A DNA stretch of 14,363 nt, from NCBI GenBank assembly GCA_003140115.1, contig PLIQ01000542.1:1-14363 (forward strand), given 5' to 3'. Shown here piece after piece: positions 7,416 to 14,049 of the stretch. The translations under genes and the position numbers were made by a program. How positions within the stretch are numbered: position 1 is the stretch's first letter; each line of letters begins with the position of its first letter. The stretch is from Actinomycetota bacterium (GTDB lineage Bacteria; Actinomycetota; Actinomycetes; Streptosporangiales; Streptosporangiaceae). The notes under the pieces are model-generated. The model did no database searches. It was given only the letters and a program-made list of their open reading frames with translations, and was not told where the DNA came from.

Positions 7416-7646
7416 ATGCTGGTACTTGTTATTGTCATAATCGCGGTCGGCTACGTGGTCTCGGTGCGCATTCACCCGCTCCGCAAGTGCCCCCGATGCA
7501 ACATGAGCGGCAGGCACTTCGGCGCCGTCTTCAAGGGCTCCTATCGGCGCTGCCGCAGGTGCGACGGGCGCGGCCAGCTCGACCGCGTCGGCACGCAGGT
7601 CTTCTACGGCGGGACCAAGCACACCGGGGTCTTCCCCAAGAAGTAG
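7416..7646 (+). CDS. Single-pass membrane microprotein with DnaJ-type zinc ribbon
   Basis: The product is 76 residues. A membrane segment (MLVLVIVIIAVGYVVSVRI, 1-19) is followed by CPRCNMSGR (25-33) and CRRCDGRGQ (46-54), two CxxCxxxG knuckles of the kind found in the DnaJ cysteine-rich domain, and a basic tail ending in GVFPKK. Four cysteines should bind one zinc on the cytoplasmic side. Small proteins of this layout are widespread in actinobacteria and have no assigned role that I can cite. ATG 7416 has AGGAG (7404-7408) at 7-nt spacing. The frame is open back to a GTG at 7296, but that extension would bury the membrane segment behind 40 residues of low-complexity sequence, so the short form is preferred. 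Confidence 0.8.
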   Translation: MLVLVIVIIAVGYVVSVRIHPLRKCPRCNMSGRHFGAVFKGSYRRCRRCDGRGQLDRVGTQVFYGGTKHTGVFPKK

Positions 7647-7709
7647 GCGCAGGCCCGCCAGGCCAGGATCGGCCGGCTCGCGACCCCGCCCGCGCGCCGC
7701 CTGATCTGC

Positions 7710-8678
7710 TCAGGGCGCGACGATGACCTTGCCCACCGCGCCCGCCTCGGCGGCCTCCTGCGCGGCCACGATGTCGGCCAGCGGGAACTTGTGCACGGGC
7801 AGGCCGGTGAGCTTACCGGCCGCGAGCGCGGCGGTGATGTCCGCGGCGGCTCGGTCTAGCGCAGCCGACGGCACCGTGTACACCAGCATGAACTTGAGTG
7901 TGATGTTGCCGCTCATACAGGCCCGGACGGGCAGCACCGGGTCGGCAGCCTCGGCCGCGTAGGTCATGATCGTGGTCCCGGCCCGGGCCACGGCCAGATC
8001 CAGGGCGAGGTTGGCGCCGAGCGCCACCTCGATCACCCGGTCGACAGCAGGAGCGAACGCGCGGATCTGTTCGGCCGCGTCCGCCGCGCGGTAGTTCACT
8101 ACTAGGTCCGCGCCTGCCTTCTTGGCCAGCGCCGCCTTCTCGGCGCTGCTGACGGTCGCGATCACACGAGCCCCGGCCCGTTCGGCCAGTTCAATAGCGA
8201 AATGACCGACCGCTCCGGCACCTCCGGCCACCAGTACGGTCTGACCGGTGACCGGCCCGTCGCAGAACAGGGCGTAGTGCGCGGTCATGGCGGGCACGCC
8301 AAGGGAGGCACCCAGGTCGAACCCGGCACCGTCAGGCAGCGGCACGGCCTGGCGATCGGGTACCACGGTCCACTCGGCGGCGGTGCCCCAGCGTCGGCCG
8401 GCCGCCGCGAGCCACAGCCAGACCCGCTCGCCCACGCGCCCAGGGTCGACCCCCGGGCCGACGCCCTCGATGATGCCCGCGCCGTCCATGTGCGGGACCT
8501 GGAAGCCGTCGAGGGGCCGCGGAGTCAGCCCCGCGCGGGACTTGTAGTCGGTGGGGTTGACGCCCGAGGCGCGCACCCGGACCAGGACCTCCCCCGGCCC
8601 CGGCTGCGGCCGCTCGACCTCCTCGACCTGCAGCACATCGGCCGCGGGTCCCGTCTGCCGGTACAAGGCTGCGATCAT
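7710..8678 (-). CDS. Zinc-independent MDR, NADPH:quinone oxidoreductase-like
   Basis: This 322-residue medium-chain dehydrogenase/reductase is full length. The GroES-like N-half has GEVLVRVRASGVNPTDYKSRAG (29-50, shown by its ends) and the VPHMDGAGIIEGVG block (61-74). The Rossmann motif AGGAGAVGHFA (151-161) follows a VLV strand. There is no cysteine or histidine set for catalytic or structural zinc, so it belongs to the quinone reductase/zeta-crystallin side of the family and should use NADPH to reduce quinones or reactive enones. It starts at ATG 8678, overlapping the stop of the DUF2000 gene by ATGA, so the two are translationally coupled. Substrate unknown; a xenobiotic or electrophile-defence role fits the divergent AraC regulator. 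Confidence 0.87.
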   Translation of the reverse strand: MIAALYRQTGPAADVLQVEEVERPQPGPGEVLVRVRASGVNPTDYKSRAGLTPRPLDGFQVPHMDGAGIIEGVGPGVDPGRVGERVWLWLAAAGRRWGTAAEWTVVPDRQAVPLPDGAGFDLGASLGVPAMTAHYALFCDGPVTGQTVLVAGGAGAVGHFAIELAERAGARVIATVSSAEKAALAKKAGADLVVNYRAADAAEQIRAFAPAVDRVIEVALGANLALDLAVARAGTTIMTYAAEAADPVLPVRACMSGNITLKFMLVYTVPSAALDRAAADITAALAAGKLTGLPVHKFPLADIVAAQEAAEAGAVGKVIVAP

Positions 8679-9103
8679 GGATGCAGCGTAGCGCCCTTGA
8701 ATATCTTGTCGACAGCGTTGCGCGGTCCGTGCAGCGCCAGCCCGGCGAACCGCAGGTCAGCCGCTGCGATGGCGCGCACCGCGGCCCGGTTGTCGTCGTC
8801 GTGGCCGGTCTGGAACATGTCCATCGTGTAGACCGCCATCGGCATCTCGCGGGCCAGCGCCCGCTGGTGCGCCTGGCTGAGCGCCGCGCCGTCGGCCGCA
8901 TAGACCACCACGGGCTGGCGGAACAGCTCCAGGTAGGTGTTCCCCGACCCGTCTTCGTACGGCTTTCCCATGACGTCGGGTGTGGCGGCGGCGATGCCGC
9001 TGGCCAGGAACGCGGTGACGTTCAGCTTCTGCCACGGCTCGAGGTCGGCGCGGACGGCAATGGCGATCTTGGTGTCGAAACGTATGGTCACCGGTATGAG
9101 CAT
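8675..9103 (-). CDS. DUF2000 family protein
   Basis: The 142-residue protein matches DUF2000, a small cytoplasmic family whose fold has been related to peptidyl-tRNA hydrolase 2. Recognisable blocks are KIAIAVRADLEPWQKLNVTA (12-31), FLASGIAAATP (32-42), the YxDGSGNTY region and FRQPVVVYAAD in the middle, and MAVYTMDMFQTGHDDDNRAAV towards the C-terminus. Its reaction is not established. It precedes and overlaps the MDR gene, so both are made from one transcript. ATG 9103 is preceded by GGGAG about 12 nt upstream, a weak site. The divergent AraC gene is 59 bp away. Confidence 0.82.
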   Translation of the reverse strand: MLIPVTIRFDTKIAIAVRADLEPWQKLNVTAFLASGIAAATPDVMGKPYEDGSGNTYLELFRQPVVVYAADGAALSQAHQRALAREMPMAVYTMDMFQTGHDDDNRAAVRAIAAADLRFAGLALHGPRNAVDKIFKGATLHP

Positions 9104-9148
9104 GGCCCGGTCGCGCTCCCGGGTATTGAACGCTGGAGCGGGGCGGGC

Positions 9149-9157
9149 TGCGATAAT
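9149..9157 (+). promoter_or_regulatory. Extended -10 promoter of the AraC-family gene
   Basis: TG-C-GATAAT (9149-9157) is an extended -10 element one base off TATAAT. GTG 9163 begins 5 nt later, so the mRNA is predicted leaderless. TTGAAC at 9126-9131 is a poor -35 because the spacing is 20 nt. The 59-bp region also has to hold the promoter of the minus-strand DUF2000-MDR pair. Confidence 0.55.
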
Positions 9158-9162
9158 GGAGT

Positions 9163-10023
9163 GTGGCTGGCGGCGACGGCCCTTCGTCCCCGGACTGGGC
9201 TCGGTACTGGCGCGCAGACGCCTTGCCGGTGGAGGCGATGCACGCGCACTTCACCTCGCACGTGTATCACCGGCACAGCCACGAGAGTTACTCGTTCGGC
9301 GTGACCGAGACCGGGGCGCAGGCGTTCACCTGCCGCCGCGGACGGCACGTCAGCGGGCCGGGCATGGTGATGGCCTTCAACCCCGACGATCCGCACGACG
9401 GCCACGCGGCCACCGGCGGCGGGTTCACCTACCGGATGGTGCACATCTGGCCGGAATTCTTCGTCGGCCTGGCCGGCGCCGGCCGCCCGCTCCCGTTGTT
9501 CCGCGTGCCGGTGCTGGCCGATCCGGTGATCGCCCGGTCGGTGCGCCGCCTGCACACCGCCCTGACCGGGCCCGCTAGCGAGCTGGAGCGGTACGAGCGG
9601 CTCACCGCGACGGCCAGGCTGCTGGTCCGGCACGCCTCCGGGCGCGTCCCGGCGGCGGACGCGCTGGGGCCGGGGTCCGATCCGGGCCTGGCCGCCCGGA
9701 TCCGCGCGCACATCCACGACGCCGGCACCGCCGCGGACCTGACCGCGGGTGACCTGGCCGCGGCCGCCGGGTGCAGCAGGTACACGGCCTACCGGGCCTT
9801 TCACCAGGCCTACGGGCTCGCGCCCAGCGACTACCAGCGGCAGCTGCGGGTGCGCGCCGCGCGCAGGCTGCTTTCCGGGGGCGTGCCGCCCGCGGTGGCC
9901 GCGGCCGAGGCCGGGTTCGCCGACCAGGCCCACCTGACCCGGTGGTTCCGGCGCTACTACGGGATCACCCCCGGGGCCTACCGAAGCGCAGTCCGCCCGC
10001 AGGCAGGTACCGGTGAGCGCTAG
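9163..10023 (+). CDS. AraC/XylS family transcriptional regulator
   Basis: The 286-residue protein has a cupin-like sensing domain at about 20-110, with HRHSHESYSFGVTETGAQAF (37-56) and the FNPDDPHDG turn (72-80). The DNA-binding domain has two helix-turn-helix units: DLTAGDLAAAAGCSRYTAYRAF (192-213 by position) and VAAAEAGFADQAHLTRWFRR (245-264), ending in the family's YGITPGAYR. It binds DNA as a dimer and usually activates neighbours in response to a small ligand. Divergent placement 59 bp from the DUF2000-MDR operon makes that pair the likely target. The start GTG 9163 is backed by the extended -10 just upstream; the overlapping GTG at 9161 is in another frame. Confidence 0.88.
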   Translation: MAGGDGPSSPDWARYWRADALPVEAMHAHFTSHVYHRHSHESYSFGVTETGAQAFTCRRGRHVSGPGMVMAFNPDDPHDGHAATGGGFTYRMVHIWPEFFVGLAGAGRPLPLFRVPVLADPVIARSVRRLHTALTGPASELERYERLTATARLLVRHASGRVPAADALGPGSDPGLAARIRAHIHDAGTAADLTAGDLAAAAGCSRYTAYRAFHQAYGLAPSDYQRQLRVRAARRLLSGGVPPAVAAAEAGFADQAHLTRWFRRYYGITPGAYRSAVRPQAGTGER

Positions 10024-10729
10024 CGCGTGGAGCACGATCGCCAGCCTGGCCACCGCGCTGGGCACGCTGGTTCTCGCCGTGGCCACGTTCTCCGCGGTCA
10101 GGTCGTCGAACCTGATGGCCAAGATCGCTCAGGAGCAGTTCCTGGTCCAGCTGCGGCCGGTGCTGACCACCTCCCGCCGCGAGGACCCCACGCTCAAGGT
10201 CAACTTCGGCGACACGAAGTGGGTGCGCATCCCCGGCGGCGGCGCGGCCGGCGAGGTCGGCCCCGGGGACGGGTCGATGGGGCCGGACACCCCGGTCGTC
10301 TTCCTGGCCGTCGCGCTGCGCAACGCGGGCAACGGCATCGCGGTGCTGCACGGCTGGCGGTTCTTCCCGGAGTGGCATCGCGACGGGGAGCATGCGCCGC
10401 TGGAGGAGTTCGAGCGGCAGAACCGGGACCTGTACATTCCGGTCGGCGACGTCGGGTTCTGGCAGGGGGCGTTCCGCGACACCCAGCACGCCGGGTACGA
10501 CGAGGCGCGCAAGGTCATCGAGGCCCGCGAGCCGTGGACGGTGGAACTGCTCTACGGCGACCACGAGGGCGGGCAGCGGGTGGTCAGCCGGTTCACCATG
10601 CTGCCGGTCAAGGCTCAGGGCGCCAGCCCGGAGGCCAGGCCGGACGCCAGCCCGGACGGCGCACCGGAGCTGCGCTGGCTGGCCACGGCCAGCCGTCACT
10701 GGAACATCGACCGCCCCGACCCTCGATAA
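10013..10729 (+). CDS. Membrane-anchored protein of unknown function
   Basis: The product has 238 residues. Residues about 5-29 (AWSTIASLATALGTLVLAVATFSAV) form one membrane segment, followed by a short amphipathic stretch LMAKIAQEQFLVQLRPVL. This TM-then-RP arrangement is common in uncharacterised bacterial proteins with a beta-rich soluble domain. LAVALRNAGNGIAVLHGWRF is the beta-sandwich-like strand block. Near the C-terminus is a low-complexity Ala/Ser/Pro/Asp linker, then a conserved-looking RHWNIDRPDPR end. GTG 10013 overlaps the AraC gene by 11 nt, so the two are probably coupled. I do not recognise a function; the overlap suggests a role linked to the regulator or simple compact packing. 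Confidence 0.72.
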   Translation: MSASAWSTIASLATALGTLVLAVATFSAVRSSNLMAKIAQEQFLVQLRPVLTTSRREDPTLKVNFGDTKWVRIPGGGAAGEVGPGDGSMGPDTPVVFLAVALRNAGNGIAVLHGWRFFPEWHRDGEHAPLEEFERQNRDLYIPVGDVGFWQGAFRDTQHAGYDEARKVIEAREPWTVELLYGDHEGGQRVVSRFTMLPVKAQGASPEARPDASPDGAPELRWLATASRHWNIDRPDPR

Positions 10730-10829
10730 CCCTGCAGGCTGCTCCCAGGGAATCCCCAGCTCGCTCGGCCGACTTCTGACGGACTTTGCAGCTTTACCTC
10801 TGGTACTGTCGCACCCTGTCCATCACAAT

Positions 10830-10844
10830 TAGGTATCGAACCTA
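10830..10844. promoter_or_regulatory. Inverted repeat upstream of the serine protease
   Basis: TAGGT-ATCGA-ACCTA is a perfect 5-5-5 inverted repeat in the 167-bp gap before the protease. TACTGT at 10804-10809 is a possible -10 box with no well-spaced -35. The repeat could be an operator; its short arms make chance plausible. Confidence 0.3.
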
Positions 10845-10896
10845 TTGGCCGAAAGTCGCAGAAGTCGTGACATAGCGAGGCGGGTGACAGGAGCAG

Positions 10897-11796
10897 GTGC
10901 GGTTGCGAGCGGCGTGGCACACCAGGCCGCGCCCTGCCGTCCGCGATGGCGAGGAGCCTGCGGTCGGAGACGATAACGGCCCGCGCAGGCGGGCCCGCTG
11001 GTTTCTCCGCACGCCGGCCGCGGCCGCGCTTACCACCGCGCTGATCGTGGGCGTGGTGGTCATGGTGACTCCCGCCGAAGGAGCCGCCGGCGACATCGCC
11101 TCCAGTTTCGCCCGGGCGGTACGGCAGCTGGTATCAACCTCGCAGAACGGGAAGGGTTTCGCCGGTACCCCGGCGGTCGGCGCCCTGTTCACTATGTCCA
11201 AGGGCCACCTCGGCCAGCACTTCTGCACGGGGAGCGTGATCAGCAGCCCGCACGGCGACCTGGTCATCACCGCCGCGCACTGTGTGAGCGGTACCTCCGG
11301 CATCGTCTTCGTACCGGGCTACGACCGCGGCGCGACCCCGTACGGAATCTGGACCGTGACCAAGATCTACGTGAACCGGGCGTGGGAGTCATCCTCCGAT
11401 CCGGACGACGACGTGGCCTTCTTGAGCGTGAGCCAGCCCGGCTCGATCGTCCCGATCGAGGACGTGACCGGAGCAGAGGCACTTCAGACCGGCACGTCAC
11501 CGCGGCAGTTGGTCGAGGTCATCGGTTACCCGGACGCCGGCAACGAGCCGATCGTATGCCGGAACTGGACCCGGGAACCGATGTCGGACCAGCTCGAGTT
11601 CGACTGCGGCGGCTACACCGACGGGACCAGCGGCGGGCCGTTCCTGGCCAGCATCAACCCAGTGACCGGGCAGGGCACGGTGATCGGGGTCATCGGCGGC
11701 TACGAACAGGGCGGCCTTACCCCACAGGTCTCGTATTCGTCGATGTTCGGCGCGAACGTCGCGGCCCTGTACCGGCTGGCGGTGGCCGGCGGCTGA
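10897..11796 (+). CDS. Trypsin-like (S1 family) serine protease, exported
   Basis: The 299-residue protein has a long basic N-terminus, then a hydrophobic segment at 40-58 ending in a TPAEGA stretch that could be a signal-peptidase site or a membrane anchor. The S1 catalytic triad is visible: H128 in VITAAHCV, D172 in DDDVAF and S245 in DGTSGGPF. C110 and C129 flank the histidine in the usual disulfide position, and C221 with C237 probably form a second bond. The protease should act outside the cell; its target is unknown. No PDZ domain follows, so it is not HtrA-like. AGGAG (10889-10893) lies only 3 nt before GTG 10897 but 9 nt before an in-frame TTG at 10903, so the true start may be TTG 10903; the difference is two residues. 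Confidence 0.87.
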   Translation: MRLRAAWHTRPRPAVRDGEEPAVGDDNGPRRRARWFLRTPAAAALTTALIVGVVVMVTPAEGAAGDIASSFARAVRQLVSTSQNGKGFAGTPAVGALFTMSKGHLGQHFCTGSVISSPHGDLVITAAHCVSGTSGIVFVPGYDRGATPYGIWTVTKIYVNRAWESSSDPDDDVAFLSVSQPGSIVPIEDVTGAEALQTGTSPRQLVEVIGYPDAGNEPIVCRNWTREPMSDQLEFDCGGYTDGTSGGPFLASINPVTGQGTVIGVIGGYEQGGLTPQVSYSSMFGANVAALYRLAVAGG

Positions 11797-11814
11797 GGCC
11801 AGCGGCTGAGGCCG
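11789..11814 (+). repeat. 13-bp tandem duplication over the protease stop codon
   Basis: GCGGCTGAGGCC occurs at 11789-11800 and again at 11802-11813, a period of 13. The first copy contains the TGA stop of the protease. Outer GGCGGC (11788-11793) and GCCGCC (11820-11825) can pair, so the short convergent gap may fold as a GC-rich terminator without a U tract. Confidence 0.6.
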
Positions 11815-11824
11815 GCCCCGCCGC

Positions 11825-12778
11825 CTAGCTCGCGGGCGGGGGCGGGACGATCTGGTCGATGTCGGCCAGCTCGTCCGCGGACGGGATCCACTCCGACGCT
11901 GCCACGTTCGCCTTCACCTGCTCGGGGGTCATCGCCCCCGAGATCACCGACGAGCAGCCCGGCTGGGCGGCCAGGGCGCCGATGGCCACGTCCAGGACCG
12001 TGACACCGTGCTCCAGGGCCCAGGCGATCAGCGCCTCGACCTGGTCCAGCTTCCTCTCGGTGACGTAGCCCGCGCGGCCGGCCAGCCTGCTTCCGGCCGG
12101 GACCGGCTGGCCGCGCCGGACCTTGCCGGTCAGCAGCCCGTTGGCCAGCGGGAAGTAGGGCAGTACACCGACGCCGAAGTGCCGGGCCGCGGGCACGAGC
12201 TCGGCCTCGGCCGCGCGCTCGAGCAGCGACCAGTGATTCTGGGCCGAGATGAACGGGGCGTGGCCGCCGATCGTGGCTAGGTGCGAGGCGTCGGCGAGCT
12301 GCCAGCCGGAGAAGTTGGAGTGACCCAGGTACCGGACCTTGCCCTCGGCGACCAGCTCGTTCAGAGCCGCGATGGTCTCCTCGACCGGGGTCACCGGATC
12401 CGGCGTGTGCAGCTGGTACAGATCGATGTAGTCGGTGCGCAACCGCCGCAGCGACTCGGTCACGGCCCGCCGGATGTAGGCCCGGCCGCCCTTGGCCCCG
12501 GCGGCCGGGCCGTAGCCCATGTCCGCACGCTGATGGCCGAACTTGGTGGCCAGGACGATCTGGTCCCGGCGTCGGCCGAGGATCTCGCCGAGCGCGCGCT
12601 CAGACCCGCCGCCTTCGCCGTAGGTGTCGGACGTGTCGAACAGGGTGATGCCGGCGTCGATGGCCGCGTCAACCACCGCGCGCGTCCCGTCGAGGTCCAG
12701 GCGGCCGCCGAAGTTGTTACAGCCGAGTCCGGCTACCGATACCACGAGTCCTGATCCGCCAAGCGGCCTATAGCGCAT
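11825..12778 (-). CDS. Aldo/keto reductase
   Basis: The 317-residue protein has the (beta/alpha)8 aldo/keto reductase features. It opens with MRYRPLGGSGLVVSVAGLGC (1-20). The catalytic tetrad is D48 and Y53 in FDTSDTYG, K79 in LATKFG and H124 in LYQLHTPDP. HSNFSGWQL, SAQNHWSLLER and VLPYFPLANGLLTGK are cofactor-side blocks, and SSVISGAMTPEQVKAN is the NADPH-phosphate-binding region near the C-terminus. It should reduce aldehydes or ketones with NADPH in the cytoplasm, in the group of general reductases related to YhdN/Gcy-type enzymes. Substrate unknown. ATG 12778 lies 6 nt after a TAAAAT -10 box, so it is probably transcribed alone and leaderless despite lying downstream of the methyltransferase. 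Confidence 0.9.
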   Translation of the reverse strand: MRYRPLGGSGLVVSVAGLGCNNFGGRLDLDGTRAVVDAAIDAGITLFDTSDTYGEGGGSERALGEILGRRRDQIVLATKFGHQRADMGYGPAAGAKGGRAYIRRAVTESLRRLRTDYIDLYQLHTPDPVTPVEETIAALNELVAEGKVRYLGHSNFSGWQLADASHLATIGGHAPFISAQNHWSLLERAAEAELVPAARHFGVGVLPYFPLANGLLTGKVRRGQPVPAGSRLAGRAGYVTERKLDQVEALIAWALEHGVTVLDVAIGALAAQPGCSSVISGAMTPEQVKANVAASEWIPSADELADIDQIVPPPPAS

Positions 12779-12784
12779 GGACCC

Positions 12785-12790
12785 ATTTTA
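12785..12790 (-). promoter_or_regulatory. -10 box of the aldo/keto reductase
   Basis: TAAAAT on the minus strand (12790-12785) stands 6 nt before ATG 12778. A leaderless transcript is predicted. No -35 consensus is visible at 16-19 nt. Confidence 0.5.
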
Positions 12791-12830
12791 CGGATTCCCG
12801 ATCGCCTATGGCGCGGCGCGGTGAGACATC

Positions 12831-12853
12831 ACTACGCCGGAACGGACCGTAGT
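12831..12853 (-). terminator. Possible hairpin terminator after the DUF574 methyltransferase
   Basis: ACTACG (12831-12836) and CGTAGT (12848-12853) form a perfect 6-bp stem about 20 nt past the methyltransferase stop on the minus strand, with partial inner pairing of CC to GG. There is no T tract, so it may be a weak or factor-assisted terminator. Confidence 0.3.
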
Positions 12854-12873
12854 TATCCGCCCGCCATGCGCAG

Positions 12874-13722
12874 TTACGGCTTGCGGGCCACGAGCGCGTA
12901 GCAGTAGTCGTCGCTGGGCTGGGCCGGGACCTGTTCGCCCGGTTCGGGACGCCATTGCGGCGTCCACACCAGGCCGGGCTTTACCACGTCCAGGCCGGGC
13001 ACCAATGCGAGCACTTCTTCCCGGCTGCGGACGAACATCGGCGTGGTCGCCGCGTCGTAGACCCGCGCCGCAGCGCGTACCCGCGCAGTGGCATCCGCGG
13101 TGACGTGGGTGAGCGCGACGTAACTGTCCGCCGGAAACGGCGCCAGCAGCTCGCCGATGATCGCGGCCGGATCATCCGCGTCGGCCAGGAAGTGCAGTAT
13201 GGAGACCAACAAGACGCCCACCGGTTCGTCAAAGTCGATCAGACGCCGCAGCTCAGGGTCGGCTAGGAGGTCGGCTGGCGCGCGCACGTCGTGCCCGATG
13301 ATGACCGCGTTGGGTGTGCCCTGCAGCATGTTCCTGGCGTGCGCGAGCACCACCGGGTCGTGGTCCACGTAGACGACGCGCGTCGCCGGGTTGGCGGCCA
13401 TGGCCACCTCGTGTACGTTCTCCGTGGTCGGCATCCCCGTGCCGATGTCGATCAGCTGCCTGACGCCCCCCTCATTCACCAGGTAACGGACCACACGGCG
13501 CACGAAGGCGCGGTTGATTTGGGCGGCTTCGCGTATATTTGGCAGCCGCGCTGTGATCTGATCGCCCGCATCCCGGTCCGCGGCATAATTGTTTTTGCCG
13601 CCCAGGAAATAGTCGTAAATTCGCGCTGAGCTCGGAATGTCTGGCCGGAATGTGGTCCGCCAGTCGTCGCGGCCTAGTGGTTCCGGCGGCGCGTCCGACG
13701 CCTTTGGACCATCACCGCTCAT
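12874..13722 (-). CDS. SAM-dependent methyltransferase of the Methyltransf_19 (DUF574) family
   Basis: The 282-residue protein carries the signature of this actinobacterial family. IPSSARIYDYFLGGKNNYAADR (29-50, by position) is the family N-terminal block. IDIGTGMPTTENVHE (91-105) is the SAM-binding loop, VVYVDHDPVVLAHAR (116-130) the acidic strand-2 region, and HDVRAP (144-149) follows. LLVSILHFLADADDP (171-185) corresponds to the motif after strand 4. Paralogues are numerous in Streptomyces-like genomes; substrates are unknown. ATG 13722 is preceded by AGGAAA about 10 nt upstream, a weak ribosome binding site. It is divergent from the XRE-DUF5753 regulator gene, a class often found near such methyltransferases. 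Confidence 0.9.
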   Translation of the reverse strand: MSGDGPKASDAPPEPLGRDDWRTTFRPDIPSSARIYDYFLGGKNNYAADRDAGDQITARLPNIREAAQINRAFVRRVVRYLVNEGGVRQLIDIGTGMPTTENVHEVAMAANPATRVVYVDHDPVVLAHARNMLQGTPNAVIIGHDVRAPADLLADPELRRLIDFDEPVGVLLVSILHFLADADDPAAIIGELLAPFPADSYVALTHVTADATARVRAAARVYDAATTPMFVRSREEVLALVPGLDVVKPGLVWTPQWRPEPGEQVPAQPSDDYCYALVARKP

Positions 13723-13937
13723 CAGCGCGAGTTTCCTTTTCCTTGTTTTACGCAGTCGTTTCTAGATGTTTACGCGAGTCAAATACCAGGCCGCCGATCC
13801 GTCCCGGCCGCGCCTGCCGCCGTCGTGGCAACCAGGCACGATCGGCGTTCGGGGAGTCCTTGGTCTGGAGTTATCAGAGAGTGAGAATTAGACAGAGGTG
13901 TCCTGCTTGGCCGGGCCGGACAGTCGATAGTGGGGGG

Positions 13938-14030
13938 TGCCATGCAATCCCAGGTGGGATATCATCGGATTTATCGAACATCGAGATGGCAACGCGTTGC
14001 CACGCAATTGCGTAATACAATTCCGTGGCA
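13938..14030. promoter_or_regulatory. Nested palindromes and repeated 11-mer upstream of the XRE regulator
   Basis: The 11-mer TGCCAYGSAAT occurs three times: 13938-13948 direct, 13998-14008 direct, 14020-14030 inverted. ATCCCA-GG-TGGGAT is at 13947-13960. TGGCAACGCGTTGCCA (13987-14002) is a perfect 16-bp palindrome, and ACGCAATTGCGT (14002-14013) a perfect 12-bp one sharing one base with it. TGCCACGCAATTG (13998-14010) and CAATTCCGTGGCA (14018-14030) form a 13-bp stem with one mismatch around a 7-nt loop. The elements cover the region where the XRE promoter must lie, so autoregulation is likely. Overlap makes the hairpins mutually exclusive. Confidence 0.7.
14016..14021 (+). promoter_or_regulatory. 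Candidate -10 box of the XRE-DUF5753 gene
   Basis: TACAAT is one base off the -10 consensus and lies partly in an arm of the long inverted repeat. Predicted start is near 14028, giving a leader of about 22 nt that contains the AGGAGG ribosome binding site (14040-14045). No good -35 is seen 16-18 nt upstream. Confidence 0.45.
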
Positions 14031-14049
14031 GGGCGACCGAGGAGGCGAC

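Larger units (their letters stand above)
13723..14049. other. 327-bp divergent intergenic region
   Basis: No protein-coding or RNA gene is supported here. The left third (13723-13800) is AT-richer and should contain the methyltransferase promoter: TTGACT on the minus strand (13782-13777) is a -35 candidate, but no -10 is well spaced. The right third (13930-14049) holds palindromes, a TACAAT -10 box and the ribosome binding site of the XRE gene. The middle shows nothing recognisable. Confidence 0.6.

Noticed and set aside
7647..7709. Terminator between the convergent zinc-ribbon and MDR genes
   Set aside because: The gap is GC-rich but I could not find a stem of more than a few base pairs or a T tract.
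13741..13830. tRNA-like segment with a GAGTCAAATACC stretch
   Set aside because: No cloverleaf can be drawn: no paired acceptor ends and no canonical T-loop GTTCRAN core.
13650..14015. 121-codon plus-strand frame over the methyltransferase start and intergenic region
   Set aside because: Crosses the divergent promoter region, has no domain features and ends within the palindromes.
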